A stretch of DNA of 18,293 nucleotides, taken from Actinomycetes bacterium. Its GTDB lineage: Bacteria > Actinomycetota > Actinomycetes > Actinomycetales > Cellulomonadaceae. The position numbers and the translations under genes are program-made. The notes under the pieces were generated by a model, which saw only the letters and a program-made list of their open reading frames with translations, ran no database searches and was not told the DNA's origin. How positions within the stretch are numbered: position 1 is the stretch's first letter; the number at the start of each line of letters is the position of its first letter. Positions 7,078-15,167 of this stretch are shown here, one piece after another. The stretch spans positions 1 through 18,293 of the forward strand of contig JAFABT010000349.1 in the NCBI GenBank assembly GCA_023425905.1. The letters are read 5' to 3'.

Positions 7078-8496
7078 ATGGATCTCTTCTCCCAGCTCGA
7101 CCCGGCGGGCCAGGGGCCTGGCGGGCTGGGGGCGCCGCCCGAGGCGGGCCCCGGGGCCCCGCTGGCCGTGCGGATGCGGCCGCGGACCCTCGCGGAGGTC
7201 GCGGGGCAGCGTCATCTGCTCGAGCCCGGCTCGCCGCTACGCCGGCTGGTCGACCCGCCAGACGACGCGTCGCGGCGCGCGGCACCCTCGTCGATCGTGC
7301 TGTGGGGTCCGCCGGGGACGGGGAAGACGACGCTCGCCTATCTCGTCGCCGCGACGTCCGGCCGGGCGTTCGTCGAGCTGTCGGCCGTGACGGCGGGCGT
7401 CAAGGACGTGCGCGAGGTCATCGAGACGGCCCGGCGCAGGCTTGCCCGCGGGGCCGGTGAGACGGTGCTCTTCATCGACGAGGTGCACCGGTTCACCAAG
7501 ACGCAGCAGGACGCACTGTTGCCTAGCGTCGAGAACCGGTGGGTCACCCTCGTCGCGGCGACGACGGAGAACCCGAGCTTCTCGGTGAACTCACCCCTGC
7601 TGTCGCGCTCTCTCCTGCTCACGTTGCAGCCGTTGGCGACCGAGGACGTCCAGGAGCTCGTCCGTCGAGCCGTCGAGGACGAGCGCGGGCTCGACGGAAC
7701 GGTGGCGCTCGACGCCGACGCCGAGGCTCACCTGCTGCGGCTCGCGGGGGGCGACGCGCGCAAGGCACTGACGATCCTCGAGGCTGCGGCGGGGGCGGCG
7801 CTCGACAACGCGCGGGCCGCAGATGGGCAGCATCCCGACAGGACGACGGGTGACCCCGTGCCCGTCGACCTCGCCTCGATGGAGCGGGCGATCGACGTCG
7901 CGGCGGTCCGCTACGACCGGGACGGGGACCAGCACTATGACGTCGTGAGCGCCTTCATCAAGTCGATGCGCGGCTCGGACGTCGACGCGGCGCTGCACTA
8001 CCTCGCCCGGATGATCGCGGCGGGGGAGGACGCGCGCTTCATCGCGCGTCGGGTCGTCATCGCCGCAGCCGAGGAGGTCGGCATGGCGGATCCCTCGGCG
8101 CTGCAGACCGCGGTTGCGGCAGCCCAGGCGGTCCAGCTCGTCGGGATGCCTGAGGCGGGTCTCGTCCTCGCGGAGGCCGTCGTCCACGTCGCGACCGCAC
8201 CGAAGTCGAACGCCTCGTATGCGGCACTCGGCGCGGCGCTCGCCGACGTGCGGGCGGGCAAGGTGGGTGCGGTGCCGGCGCACCTGCGTGACGCTCACTA
8301 CGCGGGTGCGAAGGGCCTGGGGCACGGAGCCGGGTACCGGTACGCCCATGACGAGCCGCACGCGGTCGCAGGTCAGCAGTACCTCCCGGACGTGCTCGAT
8401 GGCGCCCGGTACTACGAGCCGTCGGACCGAGGGTATGAGCGGCAGGTGGCCGACCGCCTCGTGCGAATCAGGGAGATCCTCGCTGATCGCGACTGA
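7078..8496 (+). CDS. rarA: Replication-associated recombination protein A (RarA/MgsA), AAA+ ATPase
   Basis: Cytoplasmic AAA+ ATPase of the clamp-loader clade that acts at stalled replication forks and single-strand DNA/SSB ends. The 472-residue product begins with an N-terminal stretch (1-30) rich in Gly/Pro, then RMRPRTLAEVAGQRHLL. Walker A is GPPGTGKTT (77-85, K83) and Walker B LFIDEVHRF has the catalytic D134-E135. The RarA signature TTENPSFSVNSPLLSR (sensor 1 plus arginine-finger region) follows at about 161-176. The C-terminal part contains the family hallmarks SAFIKSMRGSDVDAALHYLARM, AAEEVGMADPSAL and a PKSNASYAAL stretch, ending in YEPSDRGYE. Length is close to E. coli RarA (447). The ATG at 7078 has no Shine-Dalgarno; a -10-like TAGCCT 6 bases upstream suggests a leaderless message. 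rarA next to rpsD and alaS is a familiar actinobacterial order. Confidence 0.96.
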   Translation: MDLFSQLDPAGQGPGGLGAPPEAGPGAPLAVRMRPRTLAEVAGQRHLLEPGSPLRRLVDPPDDASRRAAPSSIVLWGPPGTGKTTLAYLVAATSGRAFVELSAVTAGVKDVREVIETARRRLARGAGETVLFIDEVHRFTKTQQDALLPSVENRWVTLVAATTENPSFSVNSPLLSRSLLLTLQPLATEDVQELVRRAVEDERGLDGTVALDADAEAHLLRLAGGDARKALTILEAAAGAALDNARAADGQHPDRTTGDPVPVDLASMERAIDVAAVRYDRDGDQHYDVVSAFIKSMRGSDVDAALHYLARMIAAGEDARFIARRVVIAAAEEVGMADPSALQTAVAAAQAVQLVGMPEAGLVLAEAVVHVATAPKSNASYAALGAALADVRAGKVGAVPAHLRDAHYAGAKGLGHGAGYRYAHDEPHAVAGQQYLPDVLDGARYYEPSDRGYERQVADRLVRIREILADRD

Positions 8497-8552
8497 GCGC
8501 TCAGGTAGCGGGCGACCCGGGAGCACCTGACGAGGAGCAGCGGGCCATGCGC

Positions 8553-8558
8553 TAAGAT
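8553..8558 (+). promoter_or_regulatory. Candidate -10 element of rpsD
   Basis: TAAGAT is a strong -10 match. It places the transcript start near 8565, giving a leader of about 150 bases. A TGACGA element at 8528-8533 could serve as -35 but the 19-base spacing is long. Confidence 0.5.
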
Positions 8559-8564
8559 GGGGAA

Positions 8565-8679
8565 GTTGCCTTCGGGCGACCACCTGGGGTCTCAGCCGAG
8601 ATGCGCAGGGCGCGCTCCTCACGAGCGCCGCCCGGCTGCGCCACTGGTCGGCCCCGCGCCCGTCCGGACCTGCCGGACG
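8565..8679 (+). promoter_or_regulatory. Structured rpsD leader (three hairpins)
   Basis: Three stems follow each other in the untranslated leader. GTTGCC-TTCG-GGCGAC (8565-8580) is capped by a stable UUCG tetraloop. GGGCGCGCTC pairs with GAGCGCCGCCC across a 5-base loop, with one bulged C (8608-8633). CGTCCGG-ACCTG-CCGGACG (8661-8679) has 7 perfect base pairs. S4 is a classic autoregulatory ribosomal protein, so this may be a feedback leader. The stems are seen; the regulatory role is inference. Confidence 0.45.
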
Positions 8680-8701
8680 TGGCGTGACGTACCACCACGA
8701 C

Positions 8702-8707
8702 AGGAAG
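8702..8707 (+). promoter_or_regulatory. rpsD ribosome binding site
   Basis: AGGAAG with a 9-base spacer to the ATG at 8717. It decides against an in-frame GTG at 8684, which would add 11 residues (MTYHHDRKNHT) not typical of S4. Confidence 0.7.
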
Positions 8708-8716
8708 AACCACACA

Positions 8717-9343
8717 ATGACGAAGGTCACCCGCGCGCGCCGCCAGGTGCGGCTTTCCCGCGCACTGGGCATCGCGCTCACGCCCAAGGCTGTCAAGCAC
8801 TTCGAGAAGCGTCCCTACCCCCCGGGCGAGCACGGCCGCGCCCGCCGCCGCACCGAGTCGGACTACGCGGTGCGTCTGCGTGAGAAGCAGCGTCTGCGCG
8901 CCCAGTACGGGCTGCGCGAGAAGCAGATGACGCGCGTCTTCGAGGAGGCCCGCAAGGAGTCCGGCCTGACCGGTGAGGCGTTCGTCGAGCTGCTCGAGAT
9001 GCGTCTCGACGCGCTCGTGCTGCGCTCCGGCTTCGCCCGCACGATCCTCCAGGCCCGCCAGGCCGTCGTGCACCGTCACATCCTCGTCGACGGCAAGATC
9101 GTCGACCGTCCCTCCTTCCGGGTGACGCCCGGCCAGACCATCCAGGTCAAGCCGCGCAGCCAGACGACGGTGCCCTTCCAGGTCGCTGCCGCCGGTGCTC
9201 ACCGCGACGTGCTCCCCGCGGTCCCGGGCTACCTCGACGTCCAGCTCGAGAAGCTCCAGGCCGTGCTCACGCGTCGCCCGAAGCGCGCCGAGGTCCCCGT
9301 GACCTGCGAGGTCCAGCTCGTCGTCGAGTTCTACTCGCGCTGA
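8717..9343 (+). CDS. rpsD: 30S ribosomal protein S4 (zinc-free type)
   Basis: Primary 16S rRNA-binding protein of the small subunit. The 208-residue product starts MTKVTRARRQVRLSRALG, carries the PPGEHGRARRR segment typical of S4, then the S4 RNA-binding domain (about residues 96-150: LEMRLDALVLRSGFA, the QARQAVVHRHILVDGK stretch and VTPGQTIQVK). It ends VEFYSR, as many S4 proteins do. The N-terminal Cys residues (C-x2-C type) of zinc-binding S4 are absent, so this is the zinc-independent form. The gene stands alone, away from the rpsM-rpsK-rpoA operon where it lies in many bacteria. It is preceded by its own promoter candidate and structured leader and followed by a strong hairpin terminator. 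Confidence 0.98.
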   Translation: MTKVTRARRQVRLSRALGIALTPKAVKHFEKRPYPPGEHGRARRRTESDYAVRLREKQRLRAQYGLREKQMTRVFEEARKESGLTGEAFVELLEMRLDALVLRSGFARTILQARQAVVHRHILVDGKIVDRPSFRVTPGQTIQVKPRSQTTVPFQVAAAGAHRDVLPAVPGYLDVQLEKLQAVLTRRPKRAEVPVTCEVQLVVEFYSR

Positions 9344-9359
9344 TCGTCCGATCACCGCG

Positions 9360-9403
9360 GCGCGCCCCGTCCCCCGGACCTCGGTCCAGGGCACGGGGCG
9401 CGC
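9360..9403 (+). terminator. Hairpin terminator after rpsD
   Basis: GCGCGCCCCGT (9360-9370) pairs perfectly with ACGGGGCGCGC (9393-9403), 11 bp. Inside, GGAC-CTCG-GTCC (9376-9387) and flanking C/G runs extend the structure. No U-run follows, as is common in high-GC actinobacteria. It begins 17 bases after the rpsD stop. Confidence 0.8.
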
Positions 9404-9417
9404 TGCGTTGCGGACGG

Positions 9418-9423
9418 TAAGGT
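9418..9423 (+). promoter_or_regulatory. Candidate -10 of the DUF948 unit
   Basis: TAAGGT fits TANNNT, lies just after the rpsD terminator and would give a leader of about 65 bases. The -35 region would fall inside the terminator stem and does not match the consensus. Confidence 0.35.
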
Positions 9424-9496
9424 TTCACCTGCTCCACCCGCGAGCTCGGTCACCGGTGCGCGCCGCAGAGGCGCACCGCAGAGGGAAGGACACACC

Positions 9497-9862
9497 ATGT
9501 CGCTCGGAGACGTCGCCGGACTCATCGCGGCAGTCGCCTTCGTCGCGCTCGTCGGGCTGTGCGCCTTGCCGATCGTCAAGCTCGGCAAGGTCTTCGACGA
9601 GACCCGGACGTCGATCAAGGAGCTCACGGACCACTCGCTGCCGCTCCTTGACGAGACCGCGACCGCTCTCGCCTCCGCGAACACCCAGCTCGAGCGGATC
9701 GACACGGTCACCGCGTCCGCCGCTCGGGTGAGCGAGAACGTCTCTGCCCTCACGTCGCTGTTCGCGGCGACGGTGGGCGGTCCGATGATCAAGGTCGCGG
9801 CCTTCGCCTACGGCGCTCGTACGGCGCTGGGGGGACTCTTCTCACGCGGGAAGGCCTCCTGA
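9497..9862 (+). CDS. DUF948 domain protein, membrane-anchored coiled coil
   Basis: The 121-residue product has one N-terminal transmembrane helix (about residues 7-28, AAVAFVALVGLCALPIV region) followed by KLGKVFDETRTSIKEL and an amphipathic, probably coiled-coil region to about residue 90 (TATALASANTQLERID). This is the layout of DUF948 proteins, whose function is not established. A short hydrophobic/Gly segment and a basic tail (FSRGKAS) end the protein. The Shine-Dalgarno GGAAGGA (9484-9490) lies 6 bases before the ATG. Its stop overlaps the next start in TGATG, so the two genes are translationally coupled. The neighbourhood (rpsD upstream, DUF6167-like and alaS downstream) matches other actinobacteria as I recall them. 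The family call is good; the role is unknown, with cell-envelope scaffolding only a guess. Confidence 0.85.
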   Translation: MSLGDVAGLIAAVAFVALVGLCALPIVKLGKVFDETRTSIKELTDHSLPLLDETATALASANTQLERIDTVTASAARVSENVSALTSLFAATVGGPMIKVAAFAYGARTALGGLFSRGKAS

Positions 9863-10236
9863 TGCGGCGCCTGTTCTGGGTCGCGGTCGGAGCGACCGCG
9901 ACCGTCGTCGTCGTCGCGCGCGCCCGACGCGGGCTGCACGCGGTGTCTCCGGCGGGGGCGGCCGAGCGGGTCGAGGGCGCTGCGAGCGACCTCGCCACGC
10001 GCGCCAGGCTCGTCCCCGCGGCCTTCCGCGCCGCCCGCGCCGAGCGCGAGGCCGCGCTGTACGACGCGCTCGTCGGCGACGCCGACGTCGAGGCCACCCG
10101 CGCCGAGCGTCGCGAGAGCAGGTCCCGCCGGGGCCGGAACAGTGCGGCAGGACGCGGCGGTTTCGTCTACGACGACGACGGCTGGCCGCAGGACCGGCCC
10201 GACGACGACGGCGAGCTGCCCTACTCGTTCTTCTGA
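9862..10236 (+). CDS. DUF6167-like small membrane-associated protein
   Basis: A 124-residue protein of unknown function. It begins MRRLFWVAVGATATVVVVAR, a short N-terminal hydrophobic helix after two arginines. A helical stretch rich in Ala/Arg/Glu follows (about 35-95, with AAFRAARAEREAALYDAL). It ends in an acidic, Gly/Asp-rich tail (YDDDGWPQDRPDDDGELPYSFF region, 103-124). The MRR-(L/M)-FW opening, the SPAG segment and the R-x2-AERE-x2-L motif match what I remember of DUF6167 proteins, which sit between DUF948 and alaS in Streptomyces and relatives. The start overlaps the DUF948 stop by one base. The coupling suggests the two proteins act together at the membrane; that is inference. Confidence 0.8.
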   Translation: MRRLFWVAVGATATVVVVARARRGLHAVSPAGAAERVEGAASDLATRARLVPAAFRAARAEREAALYDALVGDADVEATRAERRESRSRRGRNSAAGRGGFVYDDDGWPQDRPDDDGELPYSFF

Positions 10237-10263
10237 CCCTGTCGTTCTACGCACCCTGATCCC

Positions 10264-10280
10264 CGCCGGACCCACCGGCG
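10264..10280 (+). terminator. Small hairpin between the DUF6167-like gene and alaS
   Basis: CGCCGG (10264-10269) pairs with CCGGCG (10275-10280) across a 5-base loop. It lies 27 bases after the upstream stop and may be a weak terminator or part of the alaS leader. No U-run is present. Confidence 0.3.
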
Positions 10281-10337
10281 CCGAGGTCGACCGTCGCACC
10301 CCCGTATCACCGCCCCACCACGAACCCTGAGGACACC

Positions 10338-13034
10338 ATGCGCACCGCCGAGATCCGCCAGCGTTGGCTCGACTACTTCGAGTCCCGCGACCACGCCGTC
10401 GTGCCGTCCGCGTCGCTCATCTCGCCGGACCCGACGACGCTCTTCGTCATCGCCGGCATGGTGCCGTTCATCCCGTACATGCTCGGCGAGCAGACCCCGC
10501 CGTGGTCGCGCGCAACGAGCGTGCAGAAGTGCGTGCACACCCTCGACATCGAGGCGGTCGGCAAGACGACCCGGCACGGCACGTTCTTCCAGATGAACGG
10601 CAACTTCTCCTTCGGTGACTACTTCAAGGAGGGGGCGATCACCTACGCGTGGGAGCTCGTCACCGGTGCGGTCGAGTCGGGTGGCTACGGCTTCGACCCG
10701 GAGAAGGTGTGGGTGACCGTCCACCACACCGACGACGAGGCGGTCGAGCTGTGGAAGCAGATCGCCGGCCTGCCGGACGAGCGCATCCAGCGCCGCGGCA
10801 ATGCTGACAACTTCTGGACGACGGGGCAGCCCGGTCCCGCGGGCCCGTGCTCGGAGATCTACATCGACCGCGGACCCGAGTTCGGTGCGGAGGGCGGGCC
10901 CGTCGTCGACGAGGACCGTTACCTCGAGATCTGGAACCTCGTCTTCATGCAGTACGCGATCGACGACGTGCGGTCGAAGGACGAGTTCCGGATCACGGGC
11001 GACCTGCGCCAGCGCAACATCGACACGGGGATGGGCCTTGAGCGCGTCGCCTACCTGCTGCAGGGCGTCGACAACATGTACGAGATCGACGAGGTGTTCC
11101 CCGTCATCTCTGCCGCCCAGGAGATGTCCGGGCGCCGCTACGGCGCGAAGCAGGACGACGACGTCCGGATGCGCGTCGTCGCCGACCACGTCCGCTCGGC
11201 GCTCATGCTCATCGGCGACGGCGTCGTCCCGTCGAACGAGGGGCGGGGGTACGTGCTCCGGCGGCTGCTGCGCCGCTCCGTGCGGGCGATGCGGCTCCTC
11301 GGCGTCGAGGACCCGACGCTCCCGACCCTGCTGCCCGTCTCGCGCGACGCCATGGCCGCGTCCTATCCCGAGCTCGCGCAGGACTTCGACCGGATCAGCC
11401 AGGTCGCCTACACCGAGGAGGACGCGTTCCGGCGCACCCTCGTCGCCGGCACGACGATCTTCGACACGGCCGTCTCGCGGCTCAAGCAGCGGGGCGAGCC
11501 GGGCGGCACCGACCTCGTGCTGCCCGGCGACGAGGCCTTCGCGCTGCACGACACCTACGGTTTCCCGATCGACCTCACGCTCGAGATGGCGGCCGAGCAG
11601 GGCGTCGCGGTTGACGAGGCGGCCTTCCGCTCCCTCATGACCGAGCAGCGCACCCGCGCCCGCGCCGACGCGCTGGCGAAGCGTGCCGGCCGCGCGGACA
11701 CTGCCGCGTACGCGGATCTTCGTGCCGAGCAGGCCGAGCCGACGACGTTCCTCGGATACACCGAGACGAGCGCGCGTGGTGCGGTCGTCGGGCTCCTCGT
11801 CGACGGTGTGCCCGCGCCGGCCGCGACCGCGCCGGCCGACGTCGAGGTCGTGCTCGACCGCACGCCGTTCTACGCCGAGGCAGGCGGCCAGCTCGCCGAC
11901 CAGGGCGTCATCCTGCTCGACGGCGGTGCGCGCATCGAGGTCGACGACGTCCAGGCCCCGATCAAGGGCCTGTCCGTCCACCACGGGCGCCTCGTCGACG
12001 GCACGGTGACGGTGGGGGAGTCGGGTCTCGCGTCGATCGACGTCGAGCGGCGGGGCGCGATCGCGCGGTCGCACACCGGCACCCACCTTGTCCACAAGGC
12101 CATCCGGGAGTCGCTCGGCGAGACCGCGACGCAGGCCGGCTCGGAGAACTCCCCGAGCCGGATCCGCTTCGACTTCCGCCAGGGCGCCGCGCTCCCGATG
12201 GGCGTGCTCGCCGAGGTCGAGGAGCGCGTGAACTCACGCCTCCAGGAGGACCTCGAGGTCACGGACACCGTCATGGGCATCGAGGCCGCGAAGGCGTCGG
12301 GTGCGATGGCGCTGTTCGGCGCGAAGTACGGCGACGAGGTCCGCGTCGTCTCGATCGGCGGCGACTGGTCGCGCGAGCTGTGCGCGGGTACGCACGTGAC
12401 GCGCTCCGGCGAGCTGGGCCTCGTCACGCTGCTCGGCGAGTCCTCGATCGGCTCGGGCGTGCGCCGGGTCGACGCGCTCGTGGGCGTCGGGGCGTACTCC
12501 GCGCACGCCAAGGAGCGGGCGCTCGTCGGTCAGCTCTCCGGCCTGCTCGACACGCGCCCGGAGCAGCTCGCCGATCGCGTCTCGACGCTCCTGGGACGCC
12601 TCAAGGAGGCGGAGAAGCAGCTCGCGACGGTGCGGCAGCAGCAGTTGCTCGCCTCGGCGGGCACGCTTGCGCACGGTGCGCGCGTCACGGGGTCAGGGAC
12701 CCGGGTCGTGCTCCACGACGCGGGCGACGTCGGCTCGGCCGACGACCTGCGCGCTCTCGCGCTCGACGTCCGCGGTCGCCTCGGCGAGGAGGGCGGCTCG
12801 GTCGTCGCGGTCGCTGGGGTGAGCGGCGGTCGCCCGCTCGTCGTCGTGGCGACGAACGCGGCCGCGCGTGCCGGCGGGGCGCGCGCCGGAGCGCTCGTCA
12901 AGGTCGCCTCTGGCGTCCTCGGCGGCGGTGGTGGCGGAAAGGACGATCTCGCCCAGGGCGGCGGTCAGAATCCCTCGATGGTGGGTGACGCGCTCGACGC
13001 GGTGGGTCGCGAGCTCGAGGGCGCCGGGGCGTGA
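10338..13034 (+). CDS. alaS: Alanyl-tRNA synthetase
   Basis: Class II synthetase that charges tRNA(Ala) and edits mis-charged Ser/Gly. The 898-residue product (E. coli 876) has all domains. The aminoacylation core holds QKCVHTLDIEAVGKTTRHGT (from residue 63), FFQMNGNFSFGDYFKEGAI, GPAGPCSEIYIDRG and DTGMGLERVAYLLQ. The editing domain has both zinc motifs, HTGTH (H579, H583) and CAGTH (C682, H686). The C-terminal C-Ala/DHHA1 domain contains a Gly run (GGGGGGKDDLAQGGGQNPSM). The ATG at 10338 is preceded by GAGGA with a short 4-base spacer; AGIRQR-type N-terminus TAEIRQRWLDYFESRDH fits the family. The stop overlaps the ruvX GTG in GTGA, so it is the first gene of the alaS-ruvX-mltG-aroE run. Confidence 0.98.
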   Translation: MRTAEIRQRWLDYFESRDHAVVPSASLISPDPTTLFVIAGMVPFIPYMLGEQTPPWSRATSVQKCVHTLDIEAVGKTTRHGTFFQMNGNFSFGDYFKEGAITYAWELVTGAVESGGYGFDPEKVWVTVHHTDDEAVELWKQIAGLPDERIQRRGNADNFWTTGQPGPAGPCSEIYIDRGPEFGAEGGPVVDEDRYLEIWNLVFMQYAIDDVRSKDEFRITGDLRQRNIDTGMGLERVAYLLQGVDNMYEIDEVFPVISAAQEMSGRRYGAKQDDDVRMRVVADHVRSALMLIGDGVVPSNEGRGYVLRRLLRRSVRAMRLLGVEDPTLPTLLPVSRDAMAASYPELAQDFDRISQVAYTEEDAFRRTLVAGTTIFDTAVSRLKQRGEPGGTDLVLPGDEAFALHDTYGFPIDLTLEMAAEQGVAVDEAAFRSLMTEQRTRARADALAKRAGRADTAAYADLRAEQAEPTTFLGYTETSARGAVVGLLVDGVPAPAATAPADVEVVLDRTPFYAEAGGQLADQGVILLDGGARIEVDDVQAPIKGLSVHHGRLVDGTVTVGESGLASIDVERRGAIARSHTGTHLVHKAIRESLGETATQAGSENSPSRIRFDFRQGAALPMGVLAEVEERVNSRLQEDLEVTDTVMGIEAAKASGAMALFGAKYGDEVRVVSIGGDWSRELCAGTHVTRSGELGLVTLLGESSIGSGVRRVDALVGVGAYSAHAKERALVGQLSGLLDTRPEQLADRVSTLLGRLKEAEKQLATVRQQQLLASAGTLAHGARVTGSGTRVVLHDAGDVGSADDLRALALDVRGRLGEEGGSVVAVAGVSGGRPLVVVATNAAARAGGARAGALVKVASGVLGGGGGGKDDLAQGGGQNPSMVGDALDAVGRELEGAGA

Positions 13035-13525
13035 GCCCGCTGCCGCGCGGCGCCCGGCTCGGCGTCGACGTCGGTTCCGTGCGGGTGGGACTTGCCGCGA
13101 GCGATCCGGACGGGATCGTCGCGACGCCCGTGGGTACCCTCGGGCCGGACGACCTCGTCCAGGTCGTGGCGGAGGCGCAGGAGCGACGTGCAGAGGTTGT
13201 GTACGTCGGACTTCCTCGCCATCTTTCTGGCGCGGAGGGTTCCGCTTCTGCCATGGCCCGGGCCTACGCTGGGGCGCTGGCGCGCGCCGTGGCGCCGGTC
13301 GAAGTCCGGGTGGTCGACGAGCGCATGACGACGGTCACCGCGCACCAGGCACTGCACGCTGCTGGTAGAAAGGGGCGAAAGCACCGCCAGGTCGTCGACC
13401 AGGTGGCCGCGGTGGTCATTCTGCAGGCAGCGCTGGACGAGGAACGGTCCCGGGGGCACCGTGCCGGCGAGAGGGTCGACGTGGACCCTCTCGTGACACA
13501 GGACGAACGAGACGCGACGGAGTGA
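13031..13525 (+). CDS. ruvX: RuvX/YqgF-family RNase H-fold nuclease (Holliday-junction resolvase-like, rRNA processing)
   Basis: Small RNase H-fold nuclease implicated in 16S rRNA 5' processing and, in some bacteria, Holliday-junction resolution. The 164-residue product keeps the three acidic residues of the active site: D13 in GVDVGSVRVGLAASD, E97 in VVDERMTT, and D123 in VVDQVAAVVILQ. The VGLPRHLSGAEG loop (59-70) is the usual VGLP-x-x-L-x-G signature. The C-terminal 25 residues are polar and lie beyond the core. The GTG start overlaps the alaS stop by 4 bases, and mltG begins 3 bases after its stop. This coupling with alaS and mltG is widespread in actinobacteria. Confidence 0.95.
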   Translation: MSPLPRGARLGVDVGSVRVGLAASDPDGIVATPVGTLGPDDLVQVVAEAQERRAEVVYVGLPRHLSGAEGSASAMARAYAGALARAVAPVEVRVVDERMTTVTAHQALHAAGRKGRKHRQVVDQVAAVVILQAALDEERSRGHRAGERVDVDPLVTQDERDATE

Positions 13526-13528
13526 CGA

Positions 13529-15166
13529 GTGGTACGAGACGACCGGTCTTCCCAGGGCGGCGCCGACCGCCCCGAGGGCGGGCAGTGGCCGAGCGTGCAG
13601 TGGCCGTCTCTCGGCGAGCCGCCGCAGCCTGACGCGTCGTATCAGCGGGCGCCGTACCCGAGCGTCCAGCACGCCGCCCCCGCTGCGCCGCAGGTGCTCA
13701 GCCACCCGCAGTACTACGACGAGACCGGCACGCCGGTGCAGCCGACCCACTACGACGAGCAGGGTCGACCGGTCTACGACCGGCCCGTGTACGAGGCCAC
13801 GGCCTTCGACCCGCCGCTGCCGCAGGTCTACTCACCGGTCGCATCGCCTGCGACAGCGGAGCAGCCGCTCTACGACTGGTCCCGCCACGAGGCGGAGCAG
13901 GCGACCGCGTCGCAGCAGCCCGCCGTGGGTCATGCCGACCAGCACGCGATCCCCGAGCAGCACGGTCACGCGGAGCCTTACGGCTACGCAGACCCCTACG
14001 GGCACGAGCAGCCCTCGGTCGATCACACCGACTTCACCGACCCCGGCGCTGCCGCTGCCGGGCCGTTCGACGACGAGGGCGTGTCCCGTGCGGACCAGCG
14101 TCGTGCGAAGCGTGGGGGTCGCCGCAAGCGCACCGCAGTCGTGCTCACCCTTGCCCTGCTGCTCGTCGGCGGGGCCGGGTGGGCCATCGTCACGGTCGTC
14201 TGGCCGGCGCTCACCGGGACCGGATCGGTCGTCGCGGCGGGCGACTACGAGGGTCCGGGCGCGGGCGAGGTCCAGATCGTCATCAACAAGGGCGACAGCG
14301 GCGGCGCGATCGCCAAGACGCTCGTCGAGGCCGATGTCGTGCTCACGACCGGCGCGTTCATCAAGGCGTTCGAGGCGAACGCCGCAGCGGTCGGCATCCA
14401 GCCGGGCACGTACACCCTGCAGAAGCAGATGTCCTCGGCCCAGGCCGTCGACGCGCTGCTCGACAAGGACAACCGCGTCGTCCGCACGGTGACGATCATC
14501 CCGGGGTCGATGCTGTCTCAGATCCTCGAGAAGGCGTCGGCGACGACGTCCATCCCGATGGCCGACTTCGAGGCCGCGATGAAGGACCCCGAGGCGCTCG
14601 GCCTGCCGAAGGAGGCCAAGGGCGAGTTCGAGGGCTGGCTCGCGGCGGAGACGTACGCCTTCGAGCCGGGGGTGACCGCCGAGAAGATCCTCAAGGAAGC
14701 CATCGCGACGCAGGTCGCGCTCCTCGAGAAGCTCGACGCGCCGCGCAAGGACTGGCACGACATCATCGTCAAGGCCTCGCTCGTCGAGCAGGAGTTCAAC
14801 CGCGACGAGGACCGCGCGAAGGGTGCGCGCGTCATCGAGAGCCGCCTCGAGAAGAAGTGGACCCTCGGCATCGATGCGTCGACCGCCTATGGGGCCGGGA
14901 TCAACGGCACCAAGCTCACGGACAAGGAGCTGAAGTCGAAGGACCCGTACAACTTGCGCGTCGTCCCGGGGCTCCCGCCGACCGCGATCGCGACGCCCGG
15001 GAAGTCGTCCATCGAGGCCGTGCTCGACCCCGCCGACGGTGACTGGATGTTCTGGTGCGCGATCAACCTCGACACCGGCGAGACGGTCTTCTCCGTGACG
15101 CTCGACGAGCACAACGTGGCCGTCAAGAAGCTCGAGGCCTGGATGGCCGAGAACTCCGAGGGCTGA
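13529..15166 (+). CDS. mltG: Endolytic murein transglycosylase MltG (YceG-like) with long disordered cytoplasmic N-terminus
   Basis: Inner-membrane lytic transglycosylase that cuts nascent peptidoglycan and is thought to end glycan strands. The 545-residue product starts with about 190 residues rich in Pro, Gln, Tyr, His and Ala, including tandem YDE-x-G-x-PV units (63-70 and 75-82) and an HGHAEPYGYADPYGHEQP stretch. A basic patch RRAKRGGRRKR and one transmembrane helix (about 203-227) follow. The extracytoplasmic YceG domain has EGWLAAETYAFEPG, then ASLVEQEFNRDEDRAKGARV, with E420 corresponding to the catalytic Glu of E. coli MltG, and IDASTAYG, NLRVVPGLPPTAIATPG and a WCAINLDTGETVFSVT stretch. 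E. coli MltG is about 340 residues; the excess is the N-terminal tail. Start GTG with GGAG 6 bases upstream; aroE begins 1 base after the stop. Confidence 0.95.
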   Translation: MVRDDRSSQGGADRPEGGQWPSVQWPSLGEPPQPDASYQRAPYPSVQHAAPAAPQVLSHPQYYDETGTPVQPTHYDEQGRPVYDRPVYEATAFDPPLPQVYSPVASPATAEQPLYDWSRHEAEQATASQQPAVGHADQHAIPEQHGHAEPYGYADPYGHEQPSVDHTDFTDPGAAAAGPFDDEGVSRADQRRAKRGGRRKRTAVVLTLALLLVGGAGWAIVTVVWPALTGTGSVVAAGDYEGPGAGEVQIVINKGDSGGAIAKTLVEADVVLTTGAFIKAFEANAAAVGIQPGTYTLQKQMSSAQAVDALLDKDNRVVRTVTIIPGSMLSQILEKASATTSIPMADFEAAMKDPEALGLPKEAKGEFEGWLAAETYAFEPGVTAEKILKEAIATQVALLEKLDAPRKDWHDIIVKASLVEQEFNRDEDRAKGARVIESRLEKKWTLGIDASTAYGAGINGTKLTDKELKSKDPYNLRVVPGLPPTAIATPGKSSIEAVLDPADGDWMFWCAINLDTGETVFSVTLDEHNVAVKKLEAWMAENSEG

Positions 15167-15167
15167 C

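Noticed and set aside
8494..8503. 10-base palindrome TGAGCGCTCA at the rarA stop
   Set aside because: Too short to form a terminator hairpin with a loop; likely chance.
10221..12095. A 624-codon minus-strand frame opposite alaS
   Set aside because: Antisense shadow of alaS; the translation is Arg/Val/Asp-rich with no domain, while alaS has all its motifs.
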